Assembly: GCA_946122785.1 (NCBI GenBank)
Contig: CAMGYJ010000009.1
Span: 30,601,633 to 30,665,632, forward strand
From: Linum tenue
Lineage: Eukaryota; Streptophyta; Magnoliopsida; Malpighiales; Linaceae
Direction: 5' to 3'
Length of the DNA: 64,000 bases
Shown: positions 10,149 through 22,130 of the stretch, piece by piece
Layout of the letters: each line of letters begins with the position of its first letter
How positions within the stretch are numbered: position 1 is the stretch's first letter
Translations under genes and position numbers: made by a program
The notes under the pieces: generated by a model
The model's input: the letters and a program-made list of their open reading frames with translations, nothing else
Database searches by the model: none
Told to the model about the DNA's origin: nothing

Positions 10149-11369
10149 ATGGATCCTCATGGCTTCTACAACCATTGGGGGTATCAACCACCATCCGTGT
10201 GGTATTACCCCGAGACCTCCTGGAGCAATCAAGGAGGAGAAGACTATGGAGTCGGATGTCAGTACCAACCCCCCTACTATGGAGAACAACCAAACCCTTG
10301 GGAACCTCAAGAACAATACCCTTTTCAAGAAGAGTTCCTGCCACAACCAGAGGGGCAATCGGAGTTGGAGTTAGCCATGGAGACCTTCGCGGGTCACTCT
10401 GCGGAGCCATGCTACACTGCACTGGAAGATCCAAACAAACAATTAAGGCTTCTCGTGGAGCAGATTGCTCGAGACACTGAGAGAGCATGCTCCAAGATGG
10501 ATCTTCAAATCCAAGCCCTTGCCTCTTCCGATCCCTCATTGCTCCATGACATGGAGCAGACTGTTCAGTGCTCAGCGAAGCAAACAGACTGGGTGAAGCA
10601 AGTTTGCTCACATCCTGCTCAAGATCACCTTTCTGCTACTATGCTAGAAGAGGTGGAGTATGACAAGGGCAACGGGGGCGTCGAGGAGCCTACAGAATTT
10701 ATCACAGAGAACTCCCATGATGATCATGATCAGGAAAGTCCTCTGGTGGCAGATCACACCGTTCCTCATTTATGCTGTAGCATGCTGGGCTTGTGCGAGG
10801 AGAGGCAAGATGATCCCATTGAAGAAATTGCTTGGCGACTTGCTCTCCAATCTGTTCTGGAAGAAGAAGAGCGAGCAAGGATGAGGAAGGAAGTTGTGGA
10901 GGATGAGGAAGGAAGTAACGAAGAGGTAGTTCTTGATCTTTTCCAAGGGGAGAGACCACATTTTGAAGAAGGAAGGGGGGTTGTGGAGGCAATTGGCGTC
11001 CAGGTTGAGGATGAAGTTGAGGTGGAAGAGGCTTGCACCGGGCCTATGTTACATTTGATCTCTCCACCAAACTTCGAGGAGCTGCTTGGCAAGGACCCAT
11101 TTGCAGTGTCTCTTTGCCCAACTACGACCACATCAACATCAATCCCTCTTGGTGGATACGATGGTGGTCAATCGAATATATCTTATCTGGTTTGGGGCAA
11201 TGAGACAAGAGCAGATGCGAAGGAGAGATCTCGTGAGTGGAGACTTCATCTTCCTCAAGGTCACGAGCCGTCTTCATCACCTATCACTTCACTTGCTTGT
11301 GACTTGAGACTCCACATTATCGACGAGAACCTCAACTTCAAGGAGGTTTTGGGGTGGACCGAAACTTAG
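10149..11369 (+). CDS. 406-aa ORF of non-autonomous Tat/Athila-like element
   Basis: Uninterrupted ORF starting 125 bp after the primer site. The N-terminus (residues 1-70) is rich in Y, W, P, Q and G (HWGYQPPSVWYYPETSW), like the disordered start of Athila/Tat gag. A helical stretch follows (about 85-140, RLLVEQIARDTERACSKM). The middle is very acidic, with E/D runs and EEEERARMRKEVVEDEEGS near 235-255. The C-terminal part contains ISPPNFEELLGKDPF. I see no CCHC knuckle, protease, RT or integrase motif. Family identity beyond 'element-encoded, gag-like start' is unknown. It is intact in a young element, so it may be translated, perhaps to help packaging by a complete relative. That is inference. 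Confidence 0.6.
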   Translation: MDPHGFYNHWGYQPPSVWYYPETSWSNQGGEDYGVGCQYQPPYYGEQPNPWEPQEQYPFQEEFLPQPEGQSELELAMETFAGHSAEPCYTALEDPNKQLRLLVEQIARDTERACSKMDLQIQALASSDPSLLHDMEQTVQCSAKQTDWVKQVCSHPAQDHLSATMLEEVEYDKGNGGVEEPTEFITENSHDDHDQESPLVADHTVPHLCCSMLGLCEERQDDPIEEIAWRLALQSVLEEEERARMRKEVVEDEEGSNEEVVLDLFQGERPHFEEGRGVVEAIGVQVEDEVEVEEACTGPMLHLISPPNFEELLGKDPFAVSLCPTTTTSTSIPLGGYDGGQSNISYLVWGNETRADAKERSREWRLHLPQGHEPSSSPITSLACDLRLHIIDENLNFKEVLGWTET

Positions 11370-13136
11370 GAGCCACCGTCTAGCTAAGACGTAAAAGAAG
11401 CGCTTGTGGGGAGGCAACCCCACCAAGGTTTGTTTTTCTTTCGTTTGTTTTTGTCGGTTTGTCCACTTGGAACTATGGTTTCTATCACCCAGTGTGTTTT
11501 GCTGATGCTAGCCTCGCTGACTGGTCCACTTCCAGTCCCCCAGCAGTGTTCTTACCCGGTAACATCGTTCCCCTTATCTTTCCCTCTACTCCATTGAGGG
11601 CAATGTCGTGCTTAAGTGTGGGGGGATGCTTTGTATCAGTTGGAATATTTATGATGGTGCTTGGAGCCTAGTCCGCTGTCCGAATCTTACGATTTGAGGG
11701 CTCCAAGTACTGCTGTTTGATCATATTGGCACTGTGTTTTGATGGAGGAATTGATTGGTTTTCGGATTAATGCATGACAACTTGTTTGCGACTAGGAAAA
11801 CCTATGATGAGGACTGAGATGTGCAGTAGAACGATGTAGGGGTTCAGTTTTTCAACTGTTTGCTTGCCAACTGTGACTTGATCTGACTTGATCTGATTAC
11901 TTGTTCTTAACAGTCGTTTATGCATCTAGTTCAGGGTATCAGAATGTGAGATAGAGCATATAGGTAGCCATGTGAGATTTTAGCCTGCTCGTTTCTTTCT
12001 TGTGCGATAGATCCCTCTTCCATGATGTGTAGCATTCACGTTGTCACTAGCTAAGATGATGGGGGCATAGGATTAGCCCACGCCCAAAACTGACTGTCCT
12101 GATGTGTCATATCCCCTAGTCAGCCCCTTTGAGCCGTGTGTTATCCTTTCTTTTGGTCTATAATGGAAAAAATCACCCTTGTTGCATCTTTTAGAAGGTT
12201 CCACAGAGTGGTTTTTATATATTCTCTGCTGTTTCTGCTAAAGTCTATGTGAGTGTTGGAGGTAGTGCTTAAAAGTTGGGCAGGTGTTTGAAATGTATGC
12301 AGAAGTGGTGGCTCTCTTAAGAAAAGAAAAGAAAAATGAAACAAAGAAAAAAATTGAAAGCAAAAGAGAGCCACTACTAAAAATATGAATAATGCCCAGT
12401 AAGTAGTGTTTCTTAGCAGTCTGGCTTGGAAATGCTGATGTTTATGCCTCTTTCGCTCTTGTGCTCTTAAGATATTGAGTAATGCAGAATAGCAGAAAGA
12501 AAATACCGGGTTGTTTGACTGTGATTGTGTGTTTGGGAAATGTGGAACCTTTTGCTATGAATACTTCCACCACCTAAAAGGCCTTTTCCCCATGTCCAAG
12601 ACCCTAGCCAGTCATTTGAACCTGTGTCTAAGACCTCCTGATTAGTTAGTGGTGACACCCCATATGTGAACTCTAGCATTTAGAGGCTACCATCATGGTG
12701 AAGAGATGATAGGTATTGAGAGAAATAGCATGCGCATCTTTCGCATCAAATTGTCCTGACCCCACTGGTCGAGAGTGAGTGATTCATTTTCATTTTCTAT
12801 ATGCTCTTGTGCCCCGGTGAGGACCTAGATTGCTCGGTCTCTATTCTGATGTCTTGAGTTGGATGCATGAGTTGACTGTTTTGAGTAAGTGGTTGAATCA
12901 AGTCTAGGTTGGGCAGTGAACAGAAGGGAGACTCTTCCTTTACTCGATTTGCTGCACTCGAATGTCCTTTGTGGTGGTTGTCCAAGTTGTTATTGAGGTT
13001 GTGCATGTATTGATGTTTGAAAACCAGTGCGATTCACGTGTTCTGTGCCTTTATGACTTGTCCCCAATGTTGGTTGATTGAAATTTGTAAGCTTACCTAG
13101 TGTCTGACTTGGTTTGCTTGGGGACAAGCAAACGGT
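11370..13136 (+). other. non-coding 3' part of the Tat/Athila-like interior
   Basis: About 1.8 kb without an ORF of note. It includes CATTGAGGGCAATGTCGTGC followed by TTAAGTGTGGGGG near 11612-11627, a motif usual after the coding part of Athila/Tat elements. A second copy of the AAGTGTGGGGG word forms the polypurine tract next to the 3' LTR. Confidence 0.6.
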
Positions 13137-13152
13137 TAAGTGTGGGGGAGTT
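13137..13152 (+). other. polypurine tract
   Basis: TTAAGTGTGGGGGAG immediately before the 3' LTR start TGATAGACC. It would prime second-strand synthesis. Confidence 0.8.
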
Positions 13153-14152
13153 TGATAGACCGTCATTTACACATGTTTTTACCCCCGTTCTTACACCGTT
13201 TGAGGTTTTGACTCTCGTGTTTTAGGCCGATTTCACGCTAGGTTGTGCTTGTTTGTGATATTTCAGGTCCTAGTACGTGAATGAAGGCTTAGGAGCGAGT
13301 CTGGGGTCGATTGGACGAAGAACGGACGAATGGCGAGCTGTTTGGGGAGTGCACGGGCAGACCAGGGAGGCTGCACGGCCGTGCACTTGAGCCATATGGC
13401 CGTGCGCCTCATGCCGAGGCCATGCACAGGCAGGCCCTCACTTGAGCCATATGGCCGTGCGCCTCATGCCGAGGCCATGCACAGGCAGGCCCTGAAGCTT
13501 GCACGGCCGTGCACCTGGCCGTGCAAGATGTCTGAGTTCGAACTAAATGAAACGGCGCGTTTCAGGGTGCACGGCCAGAATGGTGTTGTGCACGGCCGTG
13601 CACCTGGCCGTGCAACTCGGGGAAACCGGTTTTAAAGCCTAATCCGATCCAGAAGTGGGAGAATCGTGTTTTGAGAGCAAAAACAGAGCCCTAGAGAGAG
13701 AAAGTGCGAAGAACACATCCTAGAAGCTGTCTTAGAGCTGGATTTCATCAAATCGAGCCTGGAGATCGTCATAGGAGTGGAAATCATCGTCCCGGAGCAG
13801 ATTATCCTCATCGTTATGAGTATGACTAATCCGATTCTTGTTTTCTCTTCTCTCTCTATGGAGTAGAACCCTTCTCTCACTTGGGTATGAAGAACCCTAG
13901 TTCCTTGTGTTAGGGATTTGATTGTAATGACTTGGGATGATATTACTGTTTGATTTTAATCGAATGATGCATGTTTATTGAATTGATTTGAGTCTGATAA
14001 GCTTTTCTCAATTTCTGCTGCAACCTGAGATAGATAGAATCTGATTAGGTTGTTAGAGCCTCTTCATTCGATAGTAGGAGATTGGCTATACGAGAGTTAG
14101 CCAGTTTACTGCTTTGTACTGGTGTTCTTGGCGCCAGTAGTGGAGTTCTGTG
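13153..14152 (+). repeat. 3' LTR of the Tat/Athila-like element, left part
   Basis: Matches the 5' LTR with few substitutions. It carries a 55-bp tandem duplication (about 13385-13493) absent from the 5' LTR. It is interrupted at 14152 by the younger element, which duplicated CTGTG. Confidence 0.9.
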
Positions 14153-17100
14153 TGTCGCAACCGCCCCTCAGGATCGGGGGACCTGTCGCGAACTCCTCGG
14201 AGTCGCCATCGACCGCGCTTTGGGGTGGGTCGAACACCATTTTCCGGTTTTATTTTTTTTTGTTAAAACCAGAATTCTGTTCTGCGAATTTTAGATTGTT
14301 CTAGGTTCGAGAGTACGGTTACATGTGGGGAAGTGTATTCACACCCCACAACGCCCCATAACAGGTACTACGTAAATCGATAAGTTTTTAGAGGTTGGGT
14401 GTAATGTTAATTGTGATTTGTTTGTGTATTTAATTGTAGGATTTTAATAATTTTGGGGTGTATTTTTAGAGTTAAATTGGACGTAAATTCTGAATTGTTG
14501 TAGTTACTTGATAATTTTCACGCCTATTGACGTAAAAATATTTTTTAGATTGGTTGGACTCGAACCTATTGGTTGCCTACGTACCCGACTTAGTCGGGAT
14601 CAAAGTCCACGTAGTTCGATTAATTAATTTATTTTGTAAAAGAGACCTTAACACGTTCTATTGATCGTGGCTAAGATGATAATTTGAGTTATTAGGTAAT
14701 GTATTTATGATGCTTCAACTTTAGTAGTTGAATGGTAAAACCATCTTTCAAATGATTCCATCGAGAGCAACTATTACGGTTTGTTTATCATGATTTCGTA
14801 TTAAGATATTTTCTAAGTAAAACGAGCATGGGTATGAATAATGAAGCCATACATAATTTGGTCAAAGAAAAAAATCTTAGCAAGATTAGTCGATAGAAAT
14901 ATTGCGTATTAAGATTAAGCACAAGTAAATAGAAATGAAGAGATTAAAGTTGAAGTATGATAACATAGCTTAGTGGTTGATTGCCTTGACCTTAAGCAAC
15001 TAGTGAGGTCAGGGTCCATTGTTCGAAACTTCACAGACCATAATTTTTTTGATTTCACGGAAGCAATCCGAGAGTGGCAGCGGGTAATTAGACGAAACTA
15101 GAAGGGTGAACATGTCATTTCCGATGGCCGAGTTTATAACCCTAGAGATCAAAACCCTAGCCGCCTATCCAGTTTTATCAATCGACTTCCCCTCTCATTC
15201 TTCTTTCCTCTCAAAGACGAACCAGAGAACAAATACTAATGACTTCCTTCTCTCGATCTTCTTTCTTCTTCTTCTTCTTCCATTTCACCTAAAACAAAGT
15301 CCCCAACTCCACTTCTACTCCTAAATCGACCCTAGGCAGCCGCTGGTTTCCTCTGTTGGAAACGATTAAAGTAAACGACGATGGAGACAAGGACAGAGGC
15401 GCATGGAAAATCGGAGATGGACGCCGACGATGGTAATGACGGTGGTGATTAAGGTGAGCTTACCCTTTAAAGTTTATGCATGTTGTAATTTGGGGGGGTT
15501 CGACTGGTTGTTTAGGGTTCTCATCAGTTTTGGTATCTGATTTTGACCGAGGGAGAAGGAAAGGATTGGAGAATCGACCGCACTCTGAGCTTCGCCGGGG
15601 GTGGGAGAAGTGAGTTGAATGGTAAGGTTTTGGTTTCTGATTATTTTTGTTTTGTGTATTTGGGGTTAATATGGGGAGTTTGCAAATCTGTGATGGTTTT
15701 GGAACTTGAGATTATTGGTGTGTGATATGGGTTTGATTCCAGAAATTTCGTGGTGTTCATGTAATTTTGGTTGCGAGATTTGGTTGGTGGTGATTATGAT
15801 TCGAGAATTGGTTTGTGGTTGTGTGCGGTATTTTGCTTGATTTAGGTGATAGTGGTAGCTTTGTAGTATGTTATGGTTTAAGTTTAGAAAGTGTCCAAAT
15901 AAGAGGGAGAGCCCTTAAAACAAAACAAAAGAAAGGTATTTCAAAATACCTCTCGGAGTTTGATTCTAGTTAGTTGAGATTAACATGTTAATGCAAGTTT
16001 AATAAAATCTGACTTGGTAGCTTAGAGTGAGGAGTTTAACTCAAATGTGCTTGCGATGGTATGCTTAACACAAAGAATGGCAAAACAATTGTTAAAAGCA
16101 AGCATGAGCATGTTTAAATATATAGGTATAGTGTAATTGTCGATTTTAGTTTTGTTTAATACAAAAAGCTTTAATCAATATATCCATATGTATATACTCA
16201 ACAAGAGCTTTGATTGCATCAGTTCATGGTTTTGTTGATTATTTTGTTGTTATAAAAAAGGATTGTCAGCTTGTAATTCGCTATGGATGTCGGTTGCTTA
16301 GATGATTTTCTAAAAACCATTTTTGTTAAGGAAAGGTAGCTGTAGAGATTGATAAAGAACCAACCTTTCCTCGTTGTTTGGTTCAAGGGTATGGCTGCTG
16401 GGAGTTTTGCTGCCGCTGCTACCTTCTGCCCCTCAGTTCCTTTTTAGTTTTCTTGTTGTTGTAAGCTTCGTGTTTGATGTTTGTTGATGATTCTGCCCTC
16501 TTTTGCTTATTTTTGCTGCTGTGTACGTATTTCTTATGTTTTGGTTTCTTGTTGTGCTTTGTGTGTATCAGAAAGTAGAAAAGGGGAAGTTTTGCAGAGT
16601 TTCTCTGCTTTGTGTTTATGGATCAGAATAGAAAGAAGAAGTGGAGTGAGTTGTTTTTGTTTTGTTTCAGGAAGTGAAGTAAGAAGGAAGGGGAAGAAGA
16701 AGGCCCAGGCAGTAAGCTTGGGGGAAGAAGAAGAAGAAGAGAAGCTATCCGTCTGCCTCTCTCTCATCATCTGTCTCTTGTTGCTGCCTCCTTTTCTTTA
16801 TCTTTTGTTATGTGTGCTCTTCCTTTCCTTGTTTGCTTTGTACGTTGTCGTGTTTAAGAAGGAGAGTAATAGGAGAGCTTTTTTTATATATCTGTGTTTG
16901 AGGAAATGGAGGGTGAAGAAGATGGTACTCTGTTTTTTTGCAAGGAGAAAGAAGTTCTTTTCTGTTCAGAGGAGGAAAGGAGATATGTAGAAGTTTTTTT
17001 TGTTGCACATGGGGAGGAAGAAGGATGAAGAAGAAGAAGAAAGTTCAGGCCCTGCTTTTGTTGAGAAGGAGCAGATCGAGGTAGGGGAAAGGAAGAAGAA

Positions 17101-17815
17101 GAAGAAGAGCTCTCCCCTTATTCAGAAGAGTGGAGTGTTTTTTTATAGGAGAGTCAACTTGTTACCCAAGTCTGGAACAGTGTCGGGTTTGGGTCGGACC
17201 GGTCTGAGTTGGGTCGGACCAATATGGGTTTGGTCAGACCTGTTTGTTCTCTGACCGGTTTGACTTTGTTGACTGGGGATGGACTGAGTTGACTTGGGCT
17301 TAGGTTTTGATCCCTTGTAATAAAATTTGTAATTTGTAATCTTTGTTTAATGAAAGGGTCTATGTAATTGTAACTGATTACTAGTCATAGTTATAATTGT
17401 TATTTAGTAATCAAAATTTATGTTAAGGGTAATTTCTGTTTAACCTTCTCATCATATTTTATTGTTCTCAACTCCAACGTCCAATTCAATTGTTATTGGT
17501 CTTAAACAACTCATGACAATGAGATTAATCAATTGGTTAATTCGCTTAACCAAACCAAAACATGAAAATCGAAACCCCACTAACCCAAGCCGTGTGAATG
17601 TCTTAAACATCAACTTGACTCTATCCTCAACTTGACTCTATCAATCGAGATTTGCTATTTCTTATCTCATAGAGTTAATGCGAACACGACCGTCTCAAGC
17701 ACTATCAATATATTTTAGTTTGAAAATCAATTAACTCGCTATTGCAAATCTTCAATAAAAACTAAATTTTATTTAAGTAAAAAGATTTTAACCCGGACAA
17801 AAAGTGGTGTCTACA
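14153..17815. repeat. left LTR of the LARD
   Basis: 3663 bp. It contains several short open frames duplicated in the other LTR, none with a recognisable domain. It also has GAA/CTT-rich tracts around 15250-15275 and 16680-17110, and a tRNA-like segment near 14966-15029. Confidence 0.9.
14966..15029 (+). promoter_or_regulatory. tRNA-like pol III A/B-box pair inside the LTR
   Basis: TAGCTTAGTGG (14966-14976) fits the A-box consensus TRGYNNARNNG, and GTTCGAAAC (15021-15029) fits the B-box consensus GWTCRANNC, 44 bases apart. The same pair recurs in the right LTR at 24201-24211 and 24256-24264. It looks like a tRNA-derived SINE head captured in the LTR. It is not a functional tRNA gene, because no matching acceptor stem was found. 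Confidence 0.5.
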
Positions 17816-17949
17816 GTTGCCCCCCTTTGTATATCTCTTGGTATTTGAGAGGTATACAAAGTTATCTTAAAACACCATTTTTGTCGGTTTAGATATTGTT
17901 AGAAGCTAAACAAAGTATCAATCAGTTCAAGCGACGATATAACTTGTTT

Positions 17950-18640
17950 GTTCCCATGCGGTATAGCAAAAAGGACTTGCTTACTCTCACGGTGGTATGG
18001 CCTGGTTTAGAGTATGGACTTGTTTAGTTTTTTTGTCCCATGGCGGTAGAACCTGATTTGGGTTTTGCTAACATGGTGGTCCAACCTAGTTGGGATTCGT
18101 GGTCCCATGGCGGTATAGCCTGATTTTGGTCTATGTTGCCCCCATGGCGTTATAGCCTAATTTGGGTTTGGTTGTTTCTATAGCAGTATAGCCTGACTTG
18201 GGTTTCTTTGTATCTTGGTGGTATAGCCTGAAATGATTTCTTTTTTTATGGCGGTGTAGCCTGCAATGGTTTCTTTTCATGGCAGTATAGCCTGCATTGG
18301 TCTTTTTGTGTGGCGGTAGGGCCTGTCTTCTTTCTTAGGTATCGTGGCGGTAGGTTCTGAGTTAGTTCTTAGGTATCGTGGGCGGTAGAGTCTGTGTTGG
18401 TATTTAGGCATCATGGCGATAGGGCTTGAGTTGATATTTTGTTATTTTGGCGGTATGGCTTGATTGGGTGAGCTTCCTGTGGTGGTATAGCCTGATTTAG
18501 GTTTGTGTGCTCTCGTGGCAGTATGGCCTGGTTTGGGTGAGATTCCCGAGGCGGTATAGCCTGATCTGGGGTTTTGTGGCGGTATAGCTTGGTCTGGGAT
18601 TTTCATCCATGGCGGTGTAGCCTAATTGATCATGTGTGTC
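17950..18640. repeat. degenerate tandem array of GGCGGTATAGCCTG units
   Basis: Roughly 18 copies of a core GGCGGTATAGCCTG (variants GGCGGTAGGGCCTG, GGCAGTATAGCCTG), spaced about 30-50 bases apart. Many are preceded by CATGG and followed by ATTTGGG. The spacers vary, so this is a decayed minisatellite inside the LARD. Confidence 0.7.
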
Positions 18641-21600
18641 TTGGCGATAAAATTTACGAGGATATGCGAAAGCTTAACTCGATGACGAGTGGCATAGAGT
18701 TGTGTGCTTTATATGAGGTGCCAAATCAAGCAAATTGTTGAGTCTAGGTGTATCTTAGGTATGTGTCCAATTTGACTTGTAAATATTGTCTAGACGTCGT
18801 ATGGGCGGGAAAGTGCAAGATGTTGTATGACGTGATATGACATGATGTAATGTCATGATTCGAAATGTTGTTGAAAGGGTATTGCCTGATTGATATTTAC
18901 TTGGGCTGTGAATTCCTTGAAGCTAGTCATTTAATGAATGATATGATATGAAGTGCATTCGGATAAAATGTTGTATGATAAGTCATATGATGATGTTTTG
19001 AAGAGTATGCGTATGAAAGAGTACGATTGCTCCTCATGGTTTATCTATTTTACATCGAGGATTCTCTTAAATCGATCATCCACAAAGAACTATGTCATTG
19101 TCCCTTTTAGTGAACGTGATCTATAGTTTTGGTGGTGCTGGAGTAGCATGGGTGTCGCCGGTGGGTACTTTCTCCCTTCGGCGTGAGCCATCATCGCAAG
19201 GTATTGGGTTTGCCATCTAGTATCTCCTCTTTGTCTCCTCAGTGATCCTAAGGCATGTCATTTTGGGGGACTACTGGAAGGTTGGTCCTCTACTTTCTCC
19301 ACCTTAGACATCGGTGCTTGAGTGGCTGATGTGTTAGCCGTATGATCTTCTTGTTCATGAGTTGTGTTTGGTAGGTTGATTTGTAGGAGGCTTTTGTACC
19401 ATGGTGGCGTCGGGATAATGCGCTCATTTAGTTTGATTGATATTCTTGCTAGGCGAGTACGTTGTGCTTGGCTAAGAGGAATTTATCATCTCTGGGTATT
19501 GTCTTGTTGATGTCGGTTTTACAAGATATGTTTGATTGACTTCGCTGGAAGGTGTGAGCCACATAATAGGCCATGAGAGGATAGTCGATCGACCCGTTCC
19601 TCCAATTGGTGAAGAGTATATGGAAATCTCACAACGAATTAGTGAGAAGATTGAGTATTGGACTTGTGAGAATTTCAAATTATCCATCTTCAAGGCCACA
19701 TCAAGTTGTATCCCAGGATCTGTTGTGCACTTTCATCTTGTGGTATGTCCCATTGGTGCCAACTGTTGGGTTGCTTGTTTCTCAAGCTAGGGTTCCACAT
19801 ATCTTCTCTTGAGTAATCATGGTATATTGGTAGTCATGAGCTCCTTATAGGAAAGTTGCTTTAAGGATGAGTTGACTTAATAGCAGGATAGCTTGAACAG
19901 AGTGATTCAAGATCTCTGAGATTTCTTGTTTACTCATGATTTGGAGAGTAGGGAAACCCATTATGAGCATTTGAACTTCTTTCTTTGTTGGGTCACACCA
20001 TTTGCCCCCAAGAAGATGTTACTTGCTTTCCACTCTTTGAAACAAAGCGTAACTTTTGCCAATCTTGATTTAAGACGAATGCAAACAATGTTTGAAAAAT
20101 CTTGTTTGAAAATGTATAATGGGAACCTGATTTTTAGAAACCAAAGCCTCGATTGAGGGAAGTGTGTGCAATTTTGAGAAAAATAATTTATTATGTGGTT
20201 ATTGCCACATTGTTTAAAATTTGTTTTTTTATAAGCCATGCCATGAGAATATTCATAAGCCTTCACTTTCATTCACTCTCACGCTCAATTTCACTCTCAC
20301 TCATTCCTGTGGGTGATTTGAGTTTACGATACTTCAGCTACTATCAAGATGCTGGTCACCATGCTTGATGGAAAAAAGTGTTCAAGGTATAGGCCGGTTG
20401 GGAAGAGTTCGAGCTATCTTTGTTTGGTCCCGGTGTGAAAGTTCTCAAACTTCCCTGAATGGTGGCTCTTGCTTGGTATGACTCCTATTGTAAGAGTCCC
20501 CGTATTATGGAAATCATGCTTTCATCAAGTGAGATGGGTAAAGGAAATCCCTGTGACATCTGGGTTTAGTCATATGAAGTTTTATATTGAGGGTTTTTCG
20601 GCTTGCCCCCTAGGTATGAGTCTGGTCGATAGATAATGGGGATCATATTTTTGTCGTGAAAAGTTCCTCTAGAGGGATATTTGTTTGCCCCAACGTATGA
20701 GACAGTTGATGGATAGGGGAGATCCTTGTTGAGGAAGTCCCATTTTCCTTGATAATGGTAGTTTATCTTAGGTATATTTATGGGTATATGTTGAATCATG
20801 TTGCCCCTATGTCTTGAACTTTTTCTTTTGAGGGGTAAGCTTGAGTAGTGAAGTAACTAAACTCGATTATGAAATCTTCTCATTTGTTGAGGTCTTTATT
20901 TGACCTTGAAAGGATGGAAAAAGAGGGTATTGGTATGATGCAGACTTCTACTTTTCATATGCTCTCGGACTAATGAAGGATGAAGACTTTTATGTGGCAG
21001 TCATAATTGTCGAGTCTTATTATCATGGGAGGGTTCTTCTTTGACTTGAAAGTGTTGGATAATGGGGATCATCATAGGGATGTACTTTAAGCGTATGCTG
21101 ACATTTTTTGCTTGGGGGCCCTTCCTTTTAAGGGTTTCTTGTGTTATTTCTTCGCACTTGGGAGACAAATGCCCTTTCAGCTTGGAAGGCTGATTAATTT
21201 GATGTATAGTTTCACTTGAGTGTATAGACCCTGCCAACTGAGAGGATGAGCACTGCGCACTCCTGAGGTAAACCCAAAATGATCTCTTAGGCCTATTAGC
21301 AGAGGTAGCCAATAATTTTTCGTCACGAGTCTGAATGGTTTTTACTTCAAATGCTCATGTAAGGGGCATATAATATGTAAGTCCCAAAAGCTTTTCTATT
21401 TTTTTATTATGATTTTCTTTTCCTTGCATTTTTTTTGCGGGACTTACTTGACTTTGTTATGCCCCATACTTGTTGTCATTTTGACTCTTCCGAATCTGTG
21501 TACGAGCATCAAAATGTTAGAAACTTGTCAATATGTCGATCTTTGTGGGAGCTTCTTCTTGTTGTCTATGGTGAATAAGCCATTCCTTTTTTTTTTTAAG

Positions 21601-21964
21601 AATTCCTTTTTGTATGTGGACTCTTCGTTTGAACGCTTTTTGCGCTTGAATATCCCACAATTCAGATTTTGGAATGTAGACATTTGGACAACGAGGCTTC
21701 TTGTCTCCTTAAAACCTCAACTGATGATGTGAGTTTGTCAAATTGGATCATTCAACCTCCTCAATCTTCTGGCCGTTTGGGCTTTGTGAGAATTTGGCTA
21801 TTATGATGTCGGCATATCGGTGGTTATGGACCATGATTTGGATAATCAACCTCCTTTCTAGTCGAGCCTTAATTTGATAGATGATATCGGTTATGGTAGT
21901 GACAAGCTTCTATAAGCAGCCTAGTTTCGTATCCTCGTTACACCCTTTGACTATTTAGCTCGCA

Positions 21965-22130
21965 TTATTTATGGACACCAGTGGGGTGTTTACACTCTCA
22001 ACACCATTGGGGTGCTCAAACTCTCGATACCAGTAAGGTGTGCACAATCTGATTATTAGTGGGGTGCAAAAGTTTTGACACTCATGAAGTGTTTATAATC
22101 ACTCGACACCAGTGGGATGTATATATTTTC
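21965..22130. repeat. array of ACACCAGTGGGGTGT hairpin-like units
   Basis: Five or six related units, each of the form ACACC-(A)GTGG-GGTGT, in which the two arms are inverted repeats. They are spaced about 25-30 bases apart and decayed to different degrees (ACACCATTGGGGTGC, ATACCAGTAAGGTGT). Confidence 0.55.

Noticed and set aside
14960..15045. Possible tRNA gene
   Set aside because: A and B boxes fit, but there is no acceptor stem pairing or recognisable anticodon arm. Kept only as a tRNA-like promoter segment.
15106..15324. 72-codon frame in the LARD LTR, with leader-like sequence
   Set aside because: Looks at first like a gene start, but it quickly becomes CT-rich low complexity and shows no family signature.
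16481..16990. 169-codon open frame in the LARD LTR (repeated at 25716)
   Set aside because: Biased Leu/Val/Phe/Lys composition from GAA/CTT and T-rich tracts, no domain, and the strong opposite-strand frames come from the same tracts. Duplicate presence is explained by the LTRs.
17950..18640. CRISPR-like spaced repeat array
   Set aside because: Plant nuclear DNA, degenerate units, variable spacing and no cas genes. It is a minisatellite in a retroelement.
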